DNA of 64,000 nt, taken from Megalobrama amblycephala. Its lineage: Eukaryota > Chordata > Actinopteri > Cypriniformes > Xenocyprididae. A program made the translations under genes and the position numbers. The DNA lies in the NCBI RefSeq assembly GCF_018812025.1, contig NC_063045.1:58041275-58105274 (forward strand), read 5' to 3'. The notes under the pieces were generated by a model that was not told where the DNA came from, did no database searches, and saw only the letters and a program-made list of their open reading frames with translations. Positions within the stretch are counted from its first letter, which is position 1; each line of letters starts with the position of its first letter. Shown one piece after another: positions 9,319 through 22,400 of this stretch.

Positions 9319-12300
9319 CTATACATTTCCAGAAACTTTGTTGATCCACTGAATATATGCTGAAATCTTAGTATACACATTAGGATGCTTAGGTGAATTA
9401 CAGTGACCAAGTTCACTGAAAATTGTGACACCAACAGCAGTGTTTCCACAAACCAAAGGACCTCCTGAATCCCCCTGTTAAGAATCACAGATCAACACAT
9501 CAGTTGTGAAACCAGTTCATACATTACCATAAAGTCTGTGAATCATCTTTTGAACATACTTGGCAGGATCCACCATGTCCATACACACAGATCATCTGTG
9601 AGACTGAGTACGATGGTCCCCATCTATTTCTACATTCGTTGTTATTTATTATGGAAACTTTTGCCTCCATCAGAACATTGCTCATTGAGCCATCAGTCAG
9701 TCTTCCCCAGCCGGCAATACTACAGGCAGCCTCTGGTTTGCCGTCTTCTTTTTCATTTGGTAATGGTATCACTCCAACCTTGTTGTTTAGATTCACTTTT
9801 TTCTCTAGCTGTAATTAAAAAATACAACCATTTTAATAAACAATGTTTTAGAAGACTGAAGTTTGTTAGGTTATACTGTTTTTTTGAAAAAGCCGCTTTA
9901 TTTTATGCTGTGCACTTGGCCATTTACACAGAAATTATTTAAATCCCTTCAGTAATTTTAAAAACAAGAAATTGCAATAGAAATTCAAACATGTACATTT
10001 GTGCTACTGTGCTACTAATAATATCCATAGACTGGATATTATTTTGAAAAACTAAATATGTTACAGCTTGTTACCTTCAAAAGCATGATGTCATCATAAG
10101 GTTGATAAGGAATTTTTTCTTCATAGTTTGGATGAGGGATGTAGGACTTCACTGAGATGTGATCTGAACTCTTGCCGTTCCTTAAGTCATGAGCACCAAC
10201 AACAACCATCAAACTACGTCTGTTGAAAGAGCGTATTGGAAATGGTCATTTATGTCATAACTGATATACAGGTTGCACTTCAGTCATTATCAGTCAAAAG
10301 TAATTTTATTTTATAAACATTGCAGTTCACTCTAAACAAGCTCTTACCTTTTCCAGCAATGTGCGGCAGTCAGGACAAACTGATCAGAAATGAGGAATCC
10401 ACCACAGATATGTTTCCCATTCTTCTGAAGAGAAACCATGTAAGGTCTGGAGTGGCGTTTGACTTCTTTTCCATTCACTATTCCCACATTCACATGAGCT
10501 GAGAGAGAGATAGGGCAGTTAACAGGGCTGGGTAGGTTACTTTTAAAATGTATTTCACTACAGATTTCAAAATACATTGAAGGGGTGGATTCTGGAATCC
10601 ACTGCCGCTTCAATATATATCTTTTAAATTATTAATCAACATTTATATTTCTGTTAAAATATTTGAATGACTTCTTCAATGTATGTTAAAGCATCTATTT
10701 TCCTCTGTACCTCTCACTGAGAGAAAAGAACATGTTATCAGTATGTTTTGCGAAAGTTTCCTGCTCAGAGCAGAGCTCAGATCAACTTCAGCCTTGAAGA
10801 AGCTGTGAATCGTGTATGTGCGCTAAGTGTTCTGTGCAGGTCCCTTTGTACTGGACAACTGGCATTCTGCTTGAGACCAGCAGACACCATGTCATGACCC
10901 CAGAAGGACATCCGGTACCTAAATCCAGGGTCCCCTCGTCATCACCATGACAAAGGGAGATATGCTTCTTACTATCTGTCCACGTGTGGAAAATTTCTAA
11001 TCTTGTCTATTTTTCTTAGCCAATCAGAATCATTCAACCTGAAGTAATGACGTAGTTAGTTGACTCTGTTAGAGTATAATTATTGTGGAAATGTGAATGT
11101 ACGCAGAGCGGCCTACGAACTCCTTGTGGGACTTGAAGCTGGCTTCTGCTGATGAAACTGCAAACTATTCTTCATTAAATTTTTCTTCAATATATTAATT
11201 TTTTTAAACTTTGACTCCGGGTCTTTATTCAACATATCTGGTCTCAAGGGTCCTAAACTGTTTATCCCCAACAGTTTATGGTGGAGGATTATGCAGGCAA
11301 TCATTCTTCGGTGACATCCCTGGCTAAACAACAAACAAGGTAGGAAGCTGTTTTATTATTTGGTTAGGGCTGTCTGAGTGGAAGAGATTGGGGCAGGAGA
11401 GCGGCAGAGCTTCACTCAGACGTGAGTGAGGAGTAACGTAGAACCGGATTTGGAGGCCGGGGAGGTACACTAATTATACTAGCTTTATGATATTGATGAT
11501 CATTGAATTTGATAGTATAAGAAGTCGCTGAAGCCACGTGACGGCAGGCAGCGCATCGAACGCACTCCAATACAGGGACACATACAGTGATTAATACACG
11601 GCGTGGTGTACAGAGGTACCCCTACAGGGAGTGTAAGGCACTGGATTGAGAAGGTCCAGTGGCACCGTGAACCTAACTCTGTCTCTTCCACATCAGATAG
11701 GGGTACCCCGAACTTAGTGATTCAGACAGTTAGGGATTAAGCTATTAGTTAATTACAAAATAAAAAGAAATATTAAATAGATATAGGGTTTCTTGTTTGC
11801 CTGGGATGCATCTAGAACGATTCAGAGAAAAGTAAAAACTTTATGACCCTAATTGGATTGGACCAGTATGTAACTGTGATTTTGGAGTATACCTTGCAGT
11901 TTCATCAAGCAGAAGCCAAAGCTGTGTTGTTTAAAGATCGCCGCCTCCATCTCTTTCAGGTGAGTATTAACTTTGACTAAAATATGGCTGACAAATTGAG
12001 TAACTTGATCCGTAAACTTGATCAGTCCTGATACAGATAATGAGGTTGAAGAGAGCAAAATGCTATAAGCAGCTCTGCTCTGAAGCTCTCACTTCAAAGA
12101 CAGTGTCACGTAAAGAATGACGGATGCAATTGCAAGTTAATCTCTTTATTAAGAGCTTCACACACAGATGGTCAGTCACAGGTAAGACACAACGAACACA
12201 GCAGGAGAGTGGTGACGCAGGGACCTCGATGGGCGATGAGAGTCCTGATGAATGGTGACTGGTGAAGTGTGTCCGTGAAACTGTGCCGAGTGAATCCTTG

Positions 12301-15300
12301 GGTGAAATCCAGAGAATGATCCAACGAGGAAACAGGAAACAATGACGAGAAATCCAATCCAAGGAACATACAAACACGAGCAAACACAGGACACTAACAC
12401 CAGGACTCCAAACAACGATCTGACAAACATGAGACGAAAGACAAGGCGTTATATAGGCAGGTGTAATTGCGAACAGCTGCCGCTGATCAGATAATCAGCG
12501 GCGACGCCCACACGAACAATCAGGTGACACACCACAGAACCACACAGACACCAGAATGAGACAGCGGATTCATGAACCGTGACAGACAAAGACTATTAAA
12601 AAAAAAACAACAAAAATAAATGGTTAGTCAGGGTTTTGATTCTGATTGGAAAGTTAAACAACAACCAGACTGGCTACAAACAAAGAAAGAACCAGAAAAA
12701 TTTAACTTTTTAGTTGTTTGTGCTTATAAACCAATTTGTAAAATGGGCGGAGTGTCATTAACCCTGGATGAAAAAAAAAAAAAAAATCCCAGAAGTAACT
12801 GAGGGATGGTTCAATATTAAGTATGTTTTCTTGTGATGTGCACATCACTACTGTGAATGTGAATAACTAAATGATGTAGGACCTCTAAGTTCTAAATATT
12901 TGATTTTTGATGGTCAAAGTGACAGAAGGTTTAAATGGCAAAAATGAGACTGCCAGTGTCACAGAGACTCAACCTGATCGGAAGTTTGTCATGTCTAAGT
13001 TTCCTAATATATGGGTGAAAGACAAATATAAAAATAATGTTTATTTGAAAACACATGTTAATTTCTGGCAAAGTCTTAAGCTGGGCCAGTAAATAAAGTT
13101 TGATGTTAAAAGTTATAAAAGGCAGAGGACCAGTCCTGAAACCCTCAGTCTCTCTCACTCAAAGTCAGCTAAATGCTGCTATCTGAGCTTGTGTCATAAG
13201 TGATAAGCTATTTATAGTGAAGCACAGTGTCTAAGTTGACAATCATGGACACAGAGATGTTAAAAGAAACGATTGCCATAAAGAGGGCCATTTGTTGTTT
13301 AATGTGTCAAAGTAAAACTTAATGAGAGTAATGTCTTTAAAATGGTAATACAGACCTTGAATGATAGAAGTGACTATTTTGATGATTTTTTTCTATGACC
13401 AGTAACTTTTTGTCTGATCTTTGTCACCACCATGTGCAGGGCCGATGGCTCCAGTTACAGATGTGACAGAACATTACACTGAATGGACAGTGAGAATTAA
13501 ATTCACTGAGAATAGTCTCAGCACTAATATGTTGCTGCTCAGAGAATGCACAGTCAAATGATTTCAGCGATTAAATACTGCTGTTATTAACCTGTCTCCA
13601 TGTTTTAACACTATTAGGCAGTCCAATGGCTCTGGTGGCTCTTGAATGTAGTGTTAATTTCATCACCTATTTTTAATTTAGTCTTAGTCTTAGTCTTGTG
13701 CCAAATGTCCTTGTTAGTTTTAGTCATATTTAGTCATTCACATATCTTTTTTTGTTAGTCAAGTTTTAGTCGACTAAACGTCTCGTCATTTTAGTCTAGT
13801 TTTAGTCAAAAGAAAACTCAAGGTATCTTAGTCAAGTTTTAGTCGACTAAAAGTCTTTTAATTTTAGTCTAGTTTTAGTCAAAAAATTGTAGTCTTTTTT
13901 AAAAAATAACACATTATTACTGAGATTATTACTGATAAACATTTCAGTAAAAAAAGTGTTTCACATATCTCAAACATTGGTTAAATGTCATAATTACCTG
14001 ACAAAATACACTTGTTGAAAGATTTCTGTTGAATGCAAATGTTAAACGTGTCTGGTTTTCAATTTCTGATTTAGGAGACACATTCACAAATGATTAACCT
14101 GTTCTGAAGAGTATTTTATTTTAACCAACACAATTCAAAAGCTAGCATGTCGTCGTCGCTCGTCACTCTTGTTCGCATTGGGTGTTGTGTGTTCAGCAGT
14201 TTCGTGTTGCAGCCACAGGCGTATGAGACCTGTAAAGCCTCGTTTACACTGCACGCGTGTGCGGCTCGTTACGGCTGCGACGCGGCTACCGAAGCTGATA
14301 CACGGCCACTCTAGTCAATGCTTGTGTTTACACCAGCCGCGCCGCGGTGCGTTTGAGAAGCGGCTCGACGCGCCGCTTCGCTAAAGATAGGCGCCTCGCC
14401 TCCAAGACGCGCAGTTCAAATACAAAACAAAGTCAAAATAATCACCCTGTGTAAACTCCCGCTCATATTTTACATCACTAGAAACTGACAACAAGAGATT
14501 CGAAGTTGAAAAACTTGAAATTTCTTTGTTTGAGTTGACATCGCGCAGAGGACGGAACAACACCTTGCCGGAGCCGTAACGAGCCACACACGCATGCAGT
14601 GTAAACAAGGCTTCAACGAGGCTTAAAGCGCGAAGCCGCAAACTCGTTCTGAATATTTTAAAGGCGTAACTGCTGATGAAAAAGCAGAGACGATTGTAGA
14701 CGAAAATGAAGAGAGATTTTATCTTAGTTTTTATTTTATACAAAACATTTTCGTCTCGTCTTTTTTCGTCAACAATAATGCATGTTAATTTAGTCTTAGT
14801 CAGCGTTTTTGGACAGTGGTGCAGTCTTGTCATCGTCTCGTCTTAGTCATGAAAAAAAAGGTCGTTGACGAACATATTTCGTCTCGTCTCGTCTGACGAA
14901 ATTAACACTACTTGAATGCAACTTCCCGAAGATGCAGAAAACACCTAATTATGTTTGAAGAAAACTGTCAAAGATTTAATGATGGGAAAGAGCGGGTACC
15001 AGTGTGCACGAGGTGATTTCTCAATGACGGGTAAGATCCTCTTTGGCCAGACGAGGACAACCTAAGGCAGGGGGTTACCGCCGCCACTGGGCATCTACCC
15101 TGGAGGGAGGTGTTTATGTGAGATGGGTATGAGAGTTGAGCAGGATGTCTGTGAGGCCAGCAGCATCATTAAGGGGGGAGCTGTGAAAGGCACAGCAGTC
15201 TGCCCCAAAAATGCTCCTCTATACCACTCACCAGAAACCGCATTCCTAAGATGGCTTGTTTTTCATTGTGACAAGCCCACAACTTGATGCAACTATTCCA

Positions 15301-16355
15301 GGGGACAAGACCCTGAGGAGAACAAGATTATTGATAAAGAGCTGATGGGAATGAGCTTTCAGGAGCCGACTGAGACCATGAGGTGATTGTCCGTAATTTC
15401 TGGGGAGACCAGAGTAAAGTTTAGTAACATAATGTTGGTTGTCCTGTTGGCAAGAACTGTATAGAAGTTTTATATTCAACAGTATTTATCACTAAATCAA
15501 TGAGGCTGTGTTGATTTTGAACTAATGTGTCTGTATTATAGTTTTTACTCCTGCAGGTCATTGGACATGGCAGAGAATAATTCGTAGACATGGTGGTGGT
15601 TAAAGATAAAGACTGATTTTGAAGAGTCAAGAGAGAGATAAGTGCATTTAGCATTTCAAGTAAGATAACCTCAAAAATGGCTACTAGCATAACATATTTT
15701 AGATGGTGGTAATGGTTTTTATTTGAAAGTTAAACATTTACATTTTAACCTTTGCAAAAAACAAAGGGTTCTATATAATAATTTAATATTAAATTCTGTC
15801 TAAGTTACAGACTTGTGATTCTGTTGAAAAGATTATTAGTGCAGTAAGAGAGAGAGACTGCTTGAGTGGAGGAAAAGGGTGGAGCTCTGTCTGTTATCAG
15901 CCTGCTAAAGCTTAAACAAAGCAATGAGATTAGAACCAAAACAACCCAGCTGACTTTTCTGAAAACAAATTATAGTGAAGAGACATAATTTGAGACTGCA
16001 TAAGAGTAAAACCTACAGGAAAATGGGAAATTTAAATGTGTTTTTAGAATAAAAACAAAAAGCCAACCTTGACAATGAACAGGTTCATATTCATGTGTCT
16101 AGTGTGTGTGAGGCTGACTGAACTTTATGTTTTGTATGTGTTAGTTTGGGGAAATAATCTGTCCTCAGCAGGGCCGTGCACAGACCTTTTGAGGGGCATG
16201 TGCCGAAACTAAAAAAGGGCACCCCCCCCCCCCCCCAACCCCAATAAATAACACAAAATAATAGTATCAAAAGCTTTATATTTATTCACTATTAATGACA
16301 GTTATATAGATTTTATATATATATATATGTATGTATGTATGTATGTGTGTGTGTC

Positions 16356-16418
<63 letters not shown>

Positions 16419-19400
16419 GGTTGCAGGGCTTCTTTAAAACTAATTACAACAGCAATCTTCTGTGAGCCATGTGCTTGAAGACGTTTATGACTTCAATGTG
16501 ATCCACTGGGATGTCCCTCTCAACACACATTAATACACAGACTACATTCTGCATGATAAAATATAAAGAAGCACAGTGACCTGATGATTCTGTAATATTT
16601 TTTAGTTACTACAACATTACTGTAGTAAAACCATGTTTTTCTATGTTTATACATGTGAAGACAAGCGGGGAGTAGTATACAATACAAGATTAAAAAAATA
16701 TCTAGCGAGCAAATACTTAACATCGTAAACATGAACCATACTGTGTGACCATATATAATATGATTAAATGTTAATGAATTAAGTTTATCAGCAGATAGCC
16801 ATCATAAATCAAATAAGAAATTTCTTAGAAATATATTTTACCTAGCTGACGAGGATCACTCGCTTTGTGTCAAAGTCAAATGCAGTTATATGTGTGGAAA
16901 TGTGCAATGTGCAAAAACATCATCACATTAGGCTACGTCATCATCAATAGGTTATGAGCGCTAAGTTTTTCCTGTTGTAAAATACGTTTGGCCAAAATCT
17001 CAATTTATAAAAGATGTAATACTACTGTATGCACAGGCTATTTAAGGCTATTTGTAGGCTATTGGCTATGACTAACTTAGATGGCAAATGCTAGCCCCCT
17101 CTCTCTCTCTCTCTCTCTCTCCGCCGCCGGTCTCAGGCTTCAAATGCATAAAATATGAAACTTTATAGACATACTAGTGTTTCTTTCGTAAAGACAACGA
17201 CTTGTAGCCTAATTATTCAAACAACAAGATATTTATTTACCGTTGCAAGACGTTCAGCTCCTCTGCTGTGGAACTTCAGTTCGCGGCACTCAGGGGGTGG
17301 AGTTAAGAGGTTTGACTGACAGTTTGAGCGGAACCAAAACGATTTTGTCACAAGCTCTTTTTAATACCTTTTATTAGGCTAAATATATTTGTAAATCAGT
17401 CAGACATGCTTAAAGGGTGACCAATAGCATTGATTTATTAAAGAAAATGAATAAATAAAATAAAACACCTCCAAAAAAAGGGCACTTCGGAGTGTAAGGA
17501 CAAAAAGGGCATGTGAGGTTGAGCCCTGTGCACGTGCCTGGTCCTCAGTGTGTATGTCATTAACCTCTGGAATGAGTGTTTTATCATTACAGATGGGTTA
17601 AGTGAAATGACAAATTTTGACAAGCCGATATTTCGGATTGAATCTTATGAAAAGACAATACAGAACATGGGACGAGCTTTAAGTGGATTGGATATCCAGC
17701 TCTGTCTGCTAATGGTAATTATGACTTTTGTCATTTACGATGTTGATTTTAATTATTCTCTGGATTTGTATTTTTAAGAACATTTATATAAATTGGAATT
17801 GTGGAATTGAAGATTGCCATCCATGGGTTAAAAACCCTTGTCTAAATTTATACACTGTCTTCTTTGTTTGATCAGAATGATAAATGTAAATGTTATAAGC
17901 TTTGACGGCAGAGACAAAGTGACACATTGGCTAAATCACTAGTAAATTATCCAGAGAAACCCCTCAAATTTATGGAAGGCCGGTGGGCAAACAAAGGAGG
18001 AGTGAATATAATTGATAAAAGTATTATTATTGATTATTGTTTATTTTATTTTATTTTATTTTTTTTATCCATTAAATGGATGCATGACATTAGATGTCTA
18101 GAGAAATACAATTTATGTAATAAGGGTTGAAGGTGAAAGAAGCTATCAGGCTGTTTGTGCAACCTAGGGATTTGAGAAAAACAATTTGGTTTCTGCAAAA
18201 CAATAGAGATAAGTGGGACTGAGACAGTAACGATAATATATTTTTAGATCTGCAGACTAACAATTTGATGGGATAGAGTGACAAAATTATAAGCAGTTGA
18301 AATTATTGTGATGAAAAAAAAAAAAGAGAAACTGTTTCAAAAACAGCTTTAAAGAAATTGATAATGTCTTATAGTACAAATTTTATAGTACAAAATTTAT
18401 AAGTGTTATGGAAGAAAATCTGTCCATTTGTGTTTTTGTTTGACAATTTTGGTGCAGTGAGTAATAATGAAAAAGATCCCTGCCAAAGAAGAGGGTTAAG
18501 ATTTGGGTCATTAAGATTTTGGTCAGCCTATGCAGTTATAATTGACAAGAAAGTTTAAAACTGACTTTAAAGGAAGTCTTAATTATTATTAAATTATTTT
18601 GAATGCTGTACTTTTGACAGTCTCAATACTGTGAAATGTTGTGAAAATTGAGTTTCAGATTAATAATAATTAGGTATTAAGTATTATTAACAGTGAATGT
18701 CATGATAAAGATATCAGTCAAGACAAAGAAATTGTTACTCTAACTAAATTTATATGTTTTGATGATTATTTCATTTTGATGAAAGGTTTTTAACGAAATG
18801 TTTTAAAATTCAAAGGTTTAGGTTTATGTTTATTTTTATTTATATTGTTTATTTTTTGTGGGCTATAATGGATCTGTTGTGAAAAGAAATCTTAACAAAA
18901 GGATTATTAAGTAAAAGTAACAATTTTATGTTTTATTGAAAAGGATAATTGAAATGGTTATGGTTATGTAAATTTGTTTTCTTTTATTTCTATTTTTAAA
19001 GGTGTTTAAAAAAAGAGATTTAAAAGATGTTCTACAATTAAGGTGGTACATGCTATGTCTATAGACTGTAAACTGAACAATGATTTAAGAAACTTAAGAT
19101 ACTTAAGATGGATTATGATGGGTCTTATTTATTTATTTTTTGTTGTTGTTTATTTTGAATTAGACCACAATTTTGTTTTTAATATTAAAAATTATCTATA
19201 AGGATATAGTGAAATGAGTGGATTTACGATCCATTACCTTGTAATATATAATGAATTGGAAGTTATATTTTTCTAAAAACCAGTGTATAGATCCTGGTGT
19301 TTATGATTACAGGCAATTTCTGTATTTAGTATCTGAGTAGTGACTGAGGGTCTGGCCCATGCCAGGAATGCAGTAACAGCGCTTGTTCATTTAGCCCGGT

Positions 19401-22400
19401 TTCCAGAGAATAAATATTTGCTTTGTAGTCAAGGAATTTGATGATAAACCAAATCACAAAGATTGATATAAAGACGACTATGTGTAAGGACTGAAGGTCA
19501 ATAATGCACTATGTGCTCTGTAAAATATTCTGTTCTAGTTAAGTCCTTCGAGGGAAAACCTATTGTCTATTTTGTACAATTGTAACCTGCCAGGGGAGCA
19601 TGGGTGAGCAATGTTAAATTTTGAAGCGGCCTAAATTGTTAAGATCAGATGTGGTGTTTAAGACTTCACATCGGCCTTTTAAGGGGGGACTGAAGGGGTG
19701 GATTCTGGAATCCACTGCCGCTTCAATATATATCTTTTAAGTTATTAATCAACATTTATATTAAAATATTGTTAAAATATTTGAATGACTTCTTCAATGT
19801 ATGTTAAAGCATCTATTTTCCTCTGTACCTCTCACTGAGAGAAAAGAACATGTTATCAGTATGTTTTGGGAAAGTTTCCTGCTCAGAGCAGAGCTCAGAT
19901 CAACTTCAGCCTTGAAGAAGCTGTGAATCATGTATGTGCGCTAAGTGTTCTGTGCAGGTCCCTTTGTACTGGACAACTGGCATTCTGCTTGAGACCAGCA
20001 GACACCATGTCATGACCCAAAAAGGACATCCGGTACCTAAATCCAGGGTCCCCTCGTCATCACCGTGACAAAGGGAGATATGCTTCTTACTATCTGTCCA
20101 CGTGAGGAAAATTTCTAATCTTGTCTATTTTTCTTAGCCAATCAGAATCATTCAACCTGAAGTAATGACGTAGTTAGTTGACTCTGTTAGAGTATAATTA
20201 TTGTGGAAATGTGAATGTACGCAGAGCGGCCTACGAACTCCTTGTGAGACTTGAAGCTGGCTTCTGCTGATGAAACTGCAAACTATTCTTCATTACATTT
20301 TTCTTCAATTTATTAATTTTTTTAAACTTGGACTCCGGGTCTTTATTCAACATATCTGGTCTCAAGGGTCCTAAACTGTTTATCCCCAACAACATGCTTT
20401 AAAAAGTAATTTGTAACATATTTCATTAGATTACTGAAGTTCTGAAACAACCTAAATACTTTAGAATACTTTGGAATACTAATAAGCATGTAACACAAAA
20501 GCGTCTCGGGTTACGTCTGTAACCCTGGTTCCCTGAATAGTGAACAAGGCAGTGTGTCGAGTGCTTTGGGAACGCCTCTGCATGTTTGCATCGTGAAGCA
20601 CTTGTGAAATCGAACCAATAGGGTGACGGGATGTCAGAGCAGGTGACATCACGGACCAGGAAACTATAAAGCACTCCTGAGAACAGAGAACGTCAGCTTC
20701 TGATTGGCTATAGCAAGATGCACAGGAAGATAGTTTTAAGAATGAGGAATCTCTCAGACACCTCCTCTGATGGTTCAAGGGGAGCCTCAGCTAACACAAT
20801 AGCCAAGTCCCAGGCCGGAGTTCTTGTACGCACAGAAGGCCTCAGCCTCTGGGGAGAAAGCATATAACCAGGAGCATGATAAGCAGAAATAGCCACTATA
20901 TAAACCTTCAAGGTAGAAGGAGATAAACCATCCAAGAATTTTTCTTGGAGAAATTGCAGCACAAGACTGATAGAGGAGTGGAACAGGTCCAGCTGACATT
21001 GTCTACACCAAGTAGAAAACAACTTCCATTTATATGCGGATAGCTTTCTCGTGGAGGGAGCTCGTGAGTGGAGTATGGTCTCGACAACCTCAGTTGGGAG
21101 ACCGGATTCTATGAGCCAACCCCCCCCTCAGAGGCCAGGACCACAGTTTCCACAACTCCAGGCGGGGGTGAATTATCATGCCGCCCGCTTGAGACAGAAG
21201 GACCTGTCTGAAGGGGATCTCCATGGGGGAGCTGTCTAGAAGAGACACTAGGTCTGCAAATCAAACTTGGGTCGGCCAGAACGAGGCAGTATGAGATGGA
21301 CCCTGTCCCAGCGAACCCTCTCCAGAACTCCTGGGATCAGAGCGATCGGGGGAAATGCGTACAGACGTAGCCTCGGCCACGTTTGCACCATGGCATCCAA
21401 CCCGACAGGGGCTGGATGAGTCAGAGAGAACCACAGTGGGCAAAGAGATGTTTCTTTCGAAGCAAATAGGTCAACTTCTGCACGACCAAAGTTTTTCCAA
21501 ATGAACTCCACCACCTCGGGGTGGAGTCTCTATTCCCCGGGCCTCAGCCCCAGCCTCGACAGGATGTCTGCCCCCACATTTTGATGCCCCGGGATATAAG
21601 CTGCTCTCAGCGAGAGGAGCTTCCCCTGGGCCCACAGGAGGATCCAGTGGACTAACTCGCACAACTGGCGAGACCTCAGACCCCCTGGTGGTTGATATAG
21701 GAGACCACCGACATGTTATCCGTGTGGACTAACACGTGATGGCCCTTCAGGTCTGGGAGGAGGTATTTGAGAGCTCAAAATACTGCCATCATTTCCAGCC
21801 AATTTATGAGCCAGGAAAGTAGATGGTCCTCCCAAAGACCCTGAGCTGAGCGACCACTCATGATCGCCCCCCAACCAGCGAGGGAAGCATCTGTCGTTAG
21901 CATTACGTGATGACAAGGAGCCCCCAACGCAGGTCCTTGGGACAGGAACCAAGGCTTCTTCTACATGACTAAGGCACGAAGGTATCACCGCGTGACCTTA
22001 ATCATGCAAAAAGGATTTCCACTCGGGGAAAACCCCTTGGTCCTGAGCCACCACTGTAAGGGTCTCATGTGCAGCAGGCCAAAAGGTATCACGTTGGACA
22101 CAGCTGCTATCAGACCCAACAGTCTCTGACAGTGAGTGACTGGCCTAATTTCACCCCAATGGAATTCACCCGAGCAGGAGACAGACGTGAAATATTTGGA
22201 AGAAGTTTCCATTCTACCAGAAATTCTACTAAGTGAACCAGTCTGGCCTCTGGTGTTTTTTGAGCATTCGACTCAGCACCCTGAAGTGGCGAACCGGCAG
22301 GGAACAACCGAATCAAATGGCGACCAGGTAGTTTTTGATAACGGTGATAATAACAGTCTGCAGAACTGTCTTACCTCACAAAGACTTGTCCCCAAGCTTT

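Larger units (their letters stand above)
10578..20391 (+). mobile_element. LTR retrotransposon, apparently non-autonomous
   Basis: Two direct LTRs (10578-11273 and 19691-20391) start TGAAGGGG and end CCCCAACA. The 4-bp duplication ACAT flanks the whole (10574-10577 and 20392-20395), and P1's hAT copy shows the empty site. A purine-rich tract, AAGGGGGGAC, ends right before the 3' LTR, and TGGTGGAGG lies a few bases after the 5' LTR as a candidate primer-binding site. By eye the LTRs differ at about 11 bases plus one small indel in roughly 700, so insertion is fairly recent. The internal part, after removing nested elements, is about 5.3 kb, and I find no gag, protease, RT or integrase frame in it. 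Whether it derives from a retrovirus-like or Gypsy-like parent cannot be told from this. Confidence 0.9.

Noticed and set aside
12063..12430. Several overlapping minus-strand ORFs (84-106 residues) with hydrophobic stretches
   Set aside because: They lie within a solo LTR (12104-12584); three frames are open at once, there is no family motif, and the LTR boundaries explain the sequence.
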